Assembly: GCA_964608735.1 (NCBI GenBank)
Contig: CAZSPL010000206.1
Coordinates: 1 to 6,997, forward strand
Source: CAZSPL01 sp964608735
Lineage (GTDB): Bacteria > JAJVIF01 > JAPKYR01 > CAZSPL01
DNA: 6,997 nucleotides
Direction of reading: 5' to 3'
Position numbers and translations under genes: made by a program. The stretch's first letter is position 1; each line of letters begins with the position of its first letter. The notes below the pieces were generated by a model that saw nothing but the letters and a program-made list of their open reading frames with translations, did no database searches and was not told the DNA's origin. This document shows positions 1-4,630 of this stretch, in pieces.

Positions 1-182
1 ATGCGGCATTTTCAGAAGATATAAGTTATGGACTTGCCATTGATGGTACAGGCAATGTCTATCCCGCGGGAGCTTATCGGGGTGAGGGTGTGAATTTCAG
101 CCCCAACGGGATCGATCTGCATTCATCGAACGGGGGGTATGATGCATTTCTGTGCAAGTTCCTTCCGGACGGGAACTGGTAA
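1..182 (+). CDS. SBBP-repeat beta-propeller protein, C-terminal fragment
   Basis: This is the 3' end of a gene that begins before the window; codons are in frame from base 3 and the stop is TAA at 180-182. The roughly 59 visible residues contain the hallmarks of an SBBP repeat: an ISYGLAIDGTGNVYPAG stretch followed by NGGYDAFLCKFLPDGNW at the C-terminus. Known SBBP repeats follow the pattern GIAVDxxGNVYVTG ... GGxDAFLxKFxxxGN, and such proteins are usually secreted or surface-exposed beta-propellers without a known enzymatic role. Only one repeat is visible, so total length, signal peptide and blade number cannot be judged. There is no C-terminal sorting domain after the repeat. No clear intrinsic terminator follows; the stop codon lies at the start of a degenerate tandem repeat (167-384). 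Confidence 0.8.
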   Translation, partial: AAFSEDISYGLAIDGTGNVYPAGAYRGEGVNFSPNGIDLHSSNGGYDAFLCKFLPDGNW

Positions 183-260
183 TAAGCAAGCATGGGGACA
201 GGCCGTTTCGAGAACGTGGTTCTGGGAATGAGGGGAATACGCTTAACGGGCATCGTGCCA
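167..260. repeat. Degenerate tandem repeat, unit 1 (overlaps a gene end)
   Basis: This segment pairs with 292-384 at an offset of 124-125 bases. From 194 to 260, about 57 of 67 positions match the second copy without gaps, and the core at 215-260 matches 42 of 46, with all four core differences being transitions. The match continues leftward through 167-193 with one single-base gap, so it includes the last codons and stop codon of the SBBP gene. An 11-bp perfect inverted repeat, ggggacaggcc at 194-204 and ggcctgtcccc at 273-283, brackets most of the unit. No open reading frame here looks real. Confidence 0.7.
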
Positions 261-291
261 CACGCGCTTCGGGGCCTGTCCCCGGGTAGTT

Positions 292-384
292 GGACGGGAA
301 TTGGTAGAAGCGAGCAGGGGGCCAGGCTAATTCAAGATCGTGGTTCTGGGAATGAGGGGAATGCATTTAATGGGCATCGTGCCA
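292..384. repeat. Degenerate tandem repeat, unit 2
   Basis: Second copy of the unit at 167-260. It opens with bases 293-307, which in frame read Asp-Gly-Asn-Trp-stop (GAC GGG AAT TGG TAG). These are the same four residues and stop position as the real end of the SBBP gene, with a synonymous AAT for AAC and TAG for TAA. It therefore looks like a duplicated gene end plus its downstream flank, now non-coding. After 384 the similarity to unit 1 breaks off. A related stretch, ggcctgttcccgg at 493-505, resembles ggcctgtccccgg at 273-285, suggesting that the unit's tail resumes after an insertion. Confidence 0.65.
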
Positions 385-389
385 GCAGC

Positions 390-461
390 GCCACCCCTTT
401 CCCGCGCAATAACCTTTCCTGGCGAGTCGAGTACATGCTGTAAGCGCGGTAAAGGGGTGCC
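390..461. repeat. Imperfect inverted repeat (18-bp arms) inside repeat unit 2
   Basis: The arms at 390-407 and 444-461 are complementary at 16 of 18 positions and enclose a 36-base loop, giving a strong hairpin in either strand. The element sits where unit 2 stops resembling unit 1. Short direct repeats occur around it: gcagc at 385-389 and 483-487, and gtgcca at 379-384 and 457-462. It could be a small non-autonomous palindromic element that inserted into the older repeat, but the exact borders are not determinable and no transposase is present. Confidence 0.5.
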
Positions 462-535
462 ACCCGTCTCTGTTGGAAAAAAGCAGCATTCGGGCCTGTT
501 CCCGGATGATCGGGCAACTCCCCGGGTGCTGCGTG

Positions 536-564
536 AAAAAAAAGCCCGTGTCATACACGGGCTT
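536..564 (-). terminator. Intrinsic terminator of the first RRM gene
   Basis: Read on the minus strand, a perfect 10-bp stem (542-551 with 555-564) closes a 3-base loop and is followed by a run of eight T (plus-strand A at 536-543). It lies 24 bases beyond the stop codon of the RRM gene at 588-899, the usual distance. Its GC-rich stem core, gcccgtg/cacgggc, is the same as in the terminator of the paralogous gene at 1276-1303, so the terminator was duplicated along with the gene. Confidence 0.9.
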
Positions 565-587
565 CCATGTTCAAAGCCGGCGGAATA

Positions 588-899
588 TTAATACCTTCCG
601 CGACCACGTCCCCCGCCCCCGCCGCCACGTCCGCCGCCGCCACGGTCGCTGCGTTCTCTCGCTTCGTTAACGACAAGCGCGCGTCCGCCGATCTCGCGTC
701 CGTTCAGGGCGGCGATAGCTTCCTGCGCATCGTCGTCGTTGGACAGCGTGACGAATCCGAATCCTCGTGAGCGTCCGGTGTCGCGGTCCGTGATAATGAC
801 CACCTCGTCGGTAGCCCATCCGCCTTCCTCGAAGAGACCTCGCAGGGTCTCATCATCGGCGTCGTAGGAGAGGTTTCCCACGTAAAGTTTCTTAGCCAT
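588..899 (-). CDS. Small RRM-RGG RNA-binding protein (paralogue 1)
   Basis: The 103-residue product is one RNA recognition motif followed by an Arg/Gly-rich tail. RNP2 is LYVGNL at residues 5-10 and RNP1 is RGFGFVTL at 45-52, keeping the aromatic residues that stack on RNA bases (Tyr6, Phe47, Phe49). The RRM spans about 3-82 and the RGG tail 84-103, ending GRY. This matches the compact single-RRM glycine-rich proteins known from cyanobacteria and other bacteria, cytoplasmic RNA chaperones that are often cold-inducible. The start is ATG at 897-899, with an AAGGAGA Shine-Dalgarno at 908-914 and an 8-base spacer. It is about 74% identical (64 of 86, ungapped) to the RRM part of the protein at 1326-1661. 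It is monocistronic, with its own terminator and a long conserved leader upstream. The RNA target and exact role are unknown. Confidence 0.95.
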   Translation of the reverse strand: MAKKLYVGNLSYDADDETLRGLFEEGGWATDEVVIITDRDTGRSRGFGFVTLSNDDDAQEAIAALNGREIGGRALVVNEARERSDRGGGGRGGGGGGRGRGRY

Positions 900-1218
900 C
901 TGTCGATTCTCCTTGCCCTCATAGGGCTTATTAATTGTCCCCCCTACCTCTCTATCAATAACCCACGAACAGCGACAATCTCTCAGACGCAGCTATTGAC
1001 CGTCCAAGTCGAAAACTTCTGTCTCTCTCGGGGGAATTAACGTGCTGAAAAGAATGAACGTGACTCTGCATTTCTCGCGCCGGGATCGATTCGAAACTCC
1101 CGGCTGGTTACTCTAAGATCATTATTTCCGACGTCCGAACATCTCTCGGACTCTTAATCGACCTGAATTAATATCCGCCCCGGCCGTCAAGATTCTTCCG
1201 GCTCCAGGCTATTTTGAG
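900..1218 (-). promoter_or_regulatory. Long conserved 5' leader of RRM paralogue 1
   Basis: About 319 non-coding bases lie between the predicted transcription start and the RRM start codon. Much of this is shared with the leader at 1662-1972. Matching blocks are 897-922 (25 of 26 identical around the start codon and Shine-Dalgarno), a C-run at 939-944, 966-978, 982-990, a 21-base identical block at 1018-1038, and the segment around 1158-1163. Two hairpins recur: gccggg/cccggc (1079-1084 with 1099-1104, 14-base loop) and gtccga/tcggac (1133-1138 with 1146-1151). No reading frame in the region is conserved between the copies, so selection appears to act on RNA or DNA. It matches no riboswitch class that I recognise. 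Confidence 0.6.
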
Positions 1219-1224
1219 CGAGAG

Positions 1225-1230
1225 ATTATA
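1225..1230 (-). promoter_or_regulatory. Predicted -10 box of RRM paralogue 1
   Basis: On the minus strand this is a consensus TATAAT preceded by CATGG; the same CATGGTATA(A/G)T context occurs upstream of the second RRM gene. No good -35 hexamer lies at the 17-base position; TTGTAC is present but 23 bases away. Transcription would start near 1218. The box lies between the terminator of the upstream RRM gene and the leader, so this gene can be transcribed independently. Confidence 0.6.
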
Positions 1231-1275
1231 CCATGGCGAAAAGTGGATTAAAAGTACAATTTACAGCCCGGGGAT

Positions 1276-1303
1276 AAAAAAAAGCCCGTGCAATGCACGG
1301 GCT
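1276..1303 (-). terminator. Intrinsic terminator of the second RRM gene
   Basis: On the minus strand a perfect 9-bp stem (1283-1291 with 1295-1303) and 3-base loop are followed by eight T (plus-strand A at 1276-1283). It sits 22 bases after the stop codon of the gene at 1326-1661 and about 46 bases before the -10 box of the next gene, so it separates the two RRM units. Confidence 0.9.
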
Positions 1304-1325
1304 GTCGGGATCTATGCTGGCAGGA

Positions 1326-1661
1326 TTAATACCTTCCGTCGCGCCGACCCCATCCTCCACCGCCGCCGCCGCGTCCGCCGCCGCCGCCACGTCCGCCGCC
1401 GCCGCGGTCGGTGCGCTCTTTGGCTTCATTAACCACAATCGCGCGTCCGCCGACTTCGCGTCCGTTCAGCGCGGTGATTGCCGCTTCCGCGTCGCCGCTG
1501 TTGGTCAGCGTTACGAAGCCGAAGCCACGGGGCCGTCCTGTGTCGCGGTCTGTGATGATGGCGACCTCTTCAGTCGGCCATCCGCCGTCCTCGAACAGAC
1601 TTCTAATGGTCTGCTCGTCGCTTTCGTAGGAAAGGTTTCCCACGTAGAGTTTCTTACTCAT
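1326..1661 (-). CDS. Small RRM-RGG RNA-binding protein (paralogue 2)
   Basis: The 111-residue product has the same architecture as the protein at 588-899. The RRM covers about residues 3-82 with RNP2 LYVGNL (5-10) and RNP1 RGFGFVTL (45-52), and the tail (84-111) is longer, rich in Gly and Arg, with a Trp, ending DGRY. The two RRMs align without gaps and differ at 22 of the first 86 residues, mostly conservatively. Both keep an unusual GGW at 26-28 and a VxIITDRDTGR stretch before RNP1. ATG is at 1659-1661 with AAGGAGA at 1670-1676. A likely cytoplasmic RNA chaperone acting on mRNA structure; the targets are not visible. The plus-strand frame opposite it is open because of the GC-rich glycine codons and is not a separate gene. 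Confidence 0.95.
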   Translation of the reverse strand: MSKKLYVGNLSYESDEQTIRSLFEDGGWPTEEVAIITDRDTGRPRGFGFVTLTNSGDAEAAITALNGREVGGRAIVVNEAKERTDRGGGGRGGGGGRGGGGGGWGRRDGRY

Positions 1662-1972
1662 CTGTCAATTCTCCTTGCCCTCATTGGGGCGAAATATATG
1701 TCCCCCCCATCAAAACCCGCGAACAGCGACAAGTACTCAGACGCGACATTGCGATCGTCCAAGGCATTTAGATCTGTCTCTCTCGGGGGAATTTACTTGA
1801 TGGAAAAAATACACGTAGCTCTGCATTTCATTCGCCGGGTTCTATCTGATACTCCCGGCCCGTTGCTCAAAGATCCTTGCTTTCGAGGTCCATAATTCTC
1901 TCGGACCCTCAATCGACCTGTAATTCTCAATCGCTTCCGCCGCAAAAAAGAGCGGCATCGAGTCAATCTGAA
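1662..1972 (-). promoter_or_regulatory. Long conserved 5' leader of RRM paralogue 2
   Basis: About 311 non-coding bases are homologous to the leader at 900-1218. Shared blocks in order from the start codon are the Shine-Dalgarno region (1659-1684), a C-run at 1702-1708, 1720-1732, 1736-1744, the 21-base identical block at 1773-1793, and 1912-1917. The gccggg/cccggc hairpin (1834-1839 with 1854-1859) keeps its 14-base loop. The distal hairpin is ggtcc/ggacc (1887-1891 with 1903-1907), shifted and changed in sequence relative to the other copy but still paired. An extra gccgc/gcggc hairpin at 1939-1956 has no counterpart in the first leader. The function is inferred to be post-transcriptional control of the RRM gene; no trigger can be named. 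Confidence 0.6.
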
Positions 1973-1978
1973 TTACTA

Positions 1979-1984
1979 ACTATA
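1979..1984 (-). promoter_or_regulatory. Predicted -10 box of RRM paralogue 2
   Basis: TATAGT on the minus strand, preceded by CATGG exactly as upstream of paralogue 1. The distance from the box to the start codon (318 bases) is close to the 326 bases of the other copy. The -35 position (about 2002-2007) is a poor match to consensus and falls inside the dyad at 1997-2017. Transcription would begin near 1972. Confidence 0.5.
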
Positions 1985-1996
1985 CCATGCTTTTCA

Positions 1997-2017
1997 GCAG
2001 AATGAAAGGAATTCTGC
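1997..2017. promoter_or_regulatory. 21-bp dyad over the -35 region of RRM paralogue 2
   Basis: A perfect inverted repeat, gcagaat-7 bases-attctgc, is centred on 2007. It covers the expected -35 position of the minus-strand promoter and lies about 90 bases upstream of the plus-strand HEAT promoter. The size and spacing suit a dimeric regulator. No equivalent is seen at the promoter of paralogue 1, so it could give the two paralogues different regulation. It could also be a chance hairpin. Confidence 0.35.
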
Positions 2018-2034
2018 CAAAACACGAATTATTT

Positions 2035-2052
2035 CGTAGCCCGGCAATCCTT
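2035..2052. repeat. Solo end of the 4510-4611 hairpin element
   Basis: These 18 bases are identical to 4512-4529, the left end of the three-hairpin element at 4510-4611. The rest of that element is missing; similarity stops just after the first half-stem, so no hairpin can form. It looks like a truncated remnant and shows that the element is present more than once. Confidence 0.65.
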
Positions 2053-2096
2053 GATGCCCGCCTGAGATTGAACCTTTGTCGTTTCCGCATTAATCT

Positions 2097-2102
2097 TACA
2101 AT
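2097..2102 (+). promoter_or_regulatory. Possible -10 box for the HEAT-repeat operon
   Basis: TACAAT matches the -10 consensus at five of six positions. Upstream, only weak -35 candidates are seen: CTTTGT with a 17-base spacer, or TTGTCG with 15. Transcription from near 2109 would give a leader of about 20 bases ending in the ribosome-binding site of the first HEAT gene. Confidence 0.35.
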
Positions 2103-2129
2103 AAGAGGGAGGGGGATTCGGAGGATGAA

Positions 2130-3251
2130 TTGAGCGAAAGGGTGAAAACGATATTCTGGGTCTTAATTATCCTGGTAATACTGCTTTCCATCTACCTTCC
2201 CAATGTTGTCAGGTATGGCAATGATCCGACTGTAGCTGATATCCCGAAGTACCTGAAGCAGGTGGAACAGCCTGAACCACCAAAACGCGCAAATGCAGTG
2301 GCTAACTTAGCTGAGGTCTTGCAGGGACCCTCGGGGGAGTCAATCAGCAACAGACAGAGGGAGGCCATTTTCGATGCGTTCAAATCGGCCTGTAAAGACA
2401 GCGATCCCGTTGTCCGGTGCTATGCAATCACGGCAATTATCCATTCGGGTTTCGAGGATGAACTTGTTATACCCATCCTGCTCGAAGCCACTTCTGACCC
2501 GCACGAATGGGCCAGGGCGGATGTCGTTGTGGGATTGGCATCCTATGCCGAGCGGCATGCGGAGCTATTGCCTGTTATTTTTTCATTCCTTGATGATCCA
2601 TCGGATGTCGTGCGTCAATACGCGATAGAAACGATCGGCACGCTCGGTCCTGATGCCGACGAAATGATACCGGAACTCCTTGAAATGCTTAAGAGCTGTG
2701 AAGCATATGCTTACAGGGGGTATTTAATAAAGGCTTTGGGCGAGATTTCGGCCGGTCAACCGCTTGGCGAAGTATTCGACAAGTTGAACAGCGGCGATGT
2801 TGCCCAGTCTCTCGATGCGATACGGGAAATAAAGGATGGCGAGTCGAGTTATGATTTCAAGATCGATGCCTTGACAATCGCCGCGAACAACAATCAGAAG
2901 GAAGTTAGCGACGCTGCTGTCAGGGCTCTCGGAGAAATCTGCGTAGACTACACGGAGATTGTACCGACGCTCGTCATCCTGCTCGGTCCGATAGATGATG
3001 ACCGCGATTCCGCCAGCCGGGATGTTCTGGTTTCCATCGCTTCAAGCCCGGGAGTAATGGAGACGTTGATAGGACAACTGAACAGCGATTGCGATAGACG
3101 ATACGTTATCCAGGTCATTTTTGCATTGAGAACAATCGGCCACGAAGCTAAAGCCGCAATCCCGGCGCTGGAACAACTCGCGGCGGCAAGTATTGATTCA
3201 GAGATTCAAGAGGAAGCTGAATTTACGATCAGGTACTTGAAGGTTAAATGA
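2130..3251 (+). CDS. Membrane-anchored HEAT-repeat protein
   Basis: The 373-residue product begins with a short charged N-terminus and one hydrophobic helix (about residues 8-27), best read as a signal anchor that leaves the rest outside the cytoplasm. Residues 76-371 are a run of about eight or nine alpha-helical hairpins of the HEAT type, with recurring D(P/S)xxVRxxAIxxIG elements (for example 92-100, 156-170 and 258-269); the stretch around 212-240 is weaker. HEAT arrays are protein-protein interaction scaffolds, and no catalytic motif is visible. The start is TTG at 2130, chosen because GGAGG (2120-2124) sits five bases upstream; the overlapping ATG at 2125 stops after two codons. A second HEAT gene follows after 72 bases, so the two are probably co-transcribed and may form one envelope complex. 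Its partner is unknown. Confidence 0.85.
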   Translation: MSERVKTIFWVLIILVILLSIYLPNVVRYGNDPTVADIPKYLKQVEQPEPPKRANAVANLAEVLQGPSGESISNRQREAIFDAFKSACKDSDPVVRCYAITAIIHSGFEDELVIPILLEATSDPHEWARADVVVGLASYAERHAELLPVIFSFLDDPSDVVRQYAIETIGTLGPDADEMIPELLEMLKSCEAYAYRGYLIKALGEISAGQPLGEVFDKLNSGDVAQSLDAIREIKDGESSYDFKIDALTIAANNNQKEVSDAAVRALGEICVDYTEIVPTLVILLGPIDDDRDSASRDVLVSIASSPGVMETLIGQLNSDCDRRYVIQVIFALRTIGHEAKAAIPALEQLAAASIDSEIQEEAEFTIRYLKVK

Positions 3252-3323
3252 GTGTGGAACGCGCAGTAACCGCTTGCGATAGTGTGTATAATTTCAACAT
3301 CAGGACCCGGGGGTGATTTCGAG

Positions 3324-4496
3324 ATGGCTATTCTGAAGAAAACCGGCGTTGCCGTAATTGTGCTCGGTATCCTGCTGAGTATTTCCAGTTGCAGGTTCTA
3401 TATGTCGGATGAGGAAGCTCTATACCAGTTGCATCCTGTGCTTCCCCCCGAGCGAATAATAAAATTCCTTGACGATGAGAATCCCCGGCATAGGGTCCGA
3501 GCGGCTTATGTTCTTGGAAGGTATGAAACTCACAACATGCCCGAAGGCACGTGGGAAATGATCATCGATGCATTGCTCGCGAAAACAGATGATCCTGATC
3601 CGGGTGTACGCAGCTCTGTGATTGATTCGCTCGCCTGGCAAAATATGCCAATTGAAAATGCGGTACAGGTATTTGCAGACGGTCTCGCGGATGAAAGCGA
3701 GGATGTTAGATGGTTAACAGCAAGTGCTATATCAATTTATATTCAAGCAGGTAATGATGTTCCCACCCTCGCCCCGGATCTAACTGCATGCATTAACCTT
3801 GATGATTTGATTCGCAGCAAACCCTATATATATGCGCTCACCGACATCGGGCCTCCAGCCTCGACGGAAGCATTCCCCGTGGTCAGAAGCGCATTCGAAA
3901 AGCAAAAGCGTGAGGGGCCCTCAGCCCCCGATCCCGTTGAGTGGCTCTTTCTATTGGCGGCATTATCACCGGACGATGCGATACAGTATATCAAAGATTT
4001 CATCAGGGACGCTGATTCACCCATGCTCCGCGGTAAAGTTATACTCCTGCTTGGGCAAGCCAAACCATATCCTGCGATAGTTGAGTGGGTTATCAGCCTG
4101 CTTCGGAGCGATGATCCGATTGATCGCTCGTGCGCGGTTCAATACCTTGGCGATAAAGCCCGCGACTGCAAATCATACCTGCCATTATTGATTGAAGCTT
4201 TGAACGACCCAGATGAGTATGTTCAAACCTCAGCGGTCCACGCACTCCGTAAATTCAGTGATGAACCCGTCGTCGTAGAAGCCCTCATCTCACTTCTATC
4301 ATCTACTGAGCTACTTTCTGTAAAGTCTTTAACTGTTTCCATCCTCGGAGACGAGTTCGCGAGCCGCGCAACGAATGCTCTACCCATCTTGAAGGAGATG
4401 CGGGAGCAATACGCGAATTCCAAGACAAGCGAGGGGAAGCATTTTCTATCTGAAATAGACCGAGCTATCGCTAATATCGAACGTTTTCAGAATTGA
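3324..4496 (+). CDS. HEAT-repeat lipoprotein
   Basis: The 390-residue product starts with a type II signal peptide: Lys5-Lys6, a hydrophobic core (7-18) and a lipobox ISSC with the acylated Cys at 23. The next residue is Arg, so it lacks the Asp+2 inner-membrane retention signal known from enterobacteria. Residues 42-345 hold HEAT-like helical hairpins (for example LDDENPRHRVRAAYVLGRY and LNDPDEYVQTSAVHALRKF), and the C-terminus (350-388) is a charged helical segment. ATG at 3324 is preferred because it opens the signal peptide and follows GGGGGTGAT at 3309-3317; a GTG at 3282 would add 14 residues but has no ribosome-binding site and would bury the signal. It follows the other HEAT gene by 72 bases without a terminator, suggesting an operon. 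A scaffold role in the periplasm or outer membrane is inferred; no enzyme motif is visible. Confidence 0.85.
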   Translation: MAILKKTGVAVIVLGILLSISSCRFYMSDEEALYQLHPVLPPERIIKFLDDENPRHRVRAAYVLGRYETHNMPEGTWEMIIDALLAKTDDPDPGVRSSVIDSLAWQNMPIENAVQVFADGLADESEDVRWLTASAISIYIQAGNDVPTLAPDLTACINLDDLIRSKPYIYALTDIGPPASTEAFPVVRSAFEKQKREGPSAPDPVEWLFLLAALSPDDAIQYIKDFIRDADSPMLRGKVILLLGQAKPYPAIVEWVISLLRSDDPIDRSCAVQYLGDKARDCKSYLPLLIEALNDPDEYVQTSAVHALRKFSDEPVVVEALISLLSSTELLSVKSLTVSILGDEFASRATNALPILKEMREQYANSKTSEGKHFLSEIDRAIANIERFQN

Positions 4497-4509
4497 TATA
4501 TTTTCAAGA

Positions 4510-4611
4510 CACGTAGCCCGGCAATCCTTTGCCGGGTATCGGAGGGCGCACGCCGTGCGCCCCTACCGGGAAGCGGCCCGGGGTCCCGGCATCAGAATGC
4601 CGGGTTACGTG
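4510..4611. repeat. Three-hairpin palindromic element between convergent genes
   Basis: The 102-bp element is bounded by 14-bp inverted repeats, cacgtagcccggca (4510-4523) and tgccgggttacgtg (4598-4611), complementary at 13 of 14. Inside are three perfect 8-bp stems: 4517-4524 with 4529-4536 (4-base loop), 4544-4551 with 4555-4562 (3-base loop), and 4585-4592 with 4597-4604 (4-base loop). It fills the space between the stop of the HEAT lipoprotein gene (4496) and the convergent propeller gene (stop at 4631). It resembles widespread intergenic repeats of the REP/MITE kind. It could act as a bidirectional transcription barrier, although no T-run follows the stems. A partial copy is at 2035-2052. 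Confidence 0.8.
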
Positions 4612-4630
4612 GCTGAGATATGTTCCACTG

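Noticed and set aside
200..400. Repeats as a CRISPR array
   Set aside because: There are only two diverged units of about 125 bases, with no short regular repeats or unique spacers of uniform length and no cas genes.
97..591. Several 60-90 codon frames on both strands in the repeat region
   Set aside because: They run through tandem and inverted repeats, overlap each other in different frames, lack ribosome-binding sites, and their apparent protein similarity (PGTGP, FPSFPEPRS) only reflects the DNA repeat.
1293..1895. A 200-codon plus-strand open frame opposite the second RRM gene
   Set aside because: It is the complement of the RRM coding region and its leader. It has Ala/Ser-rich low complexity arising from glycine codons, no ribosome-binding site and no recognisable domain. 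The minus-strand RRM gene is unambiguous.
1939..1956. gccgc/gcggc hairpin as a terminator
   Set aside because: The A/T run lies in the loop, not after the stem, in either direction, so it does not have the form of an intrinsic terminator.
3282..3323. GTG at 3282 as the start of the HEAT lipoprotein
   Set aside because: It would place 14 extra residues before a complete lipoprotein signal peptide. ATG at 3324 has GGGGGTGAT six bases upstream.
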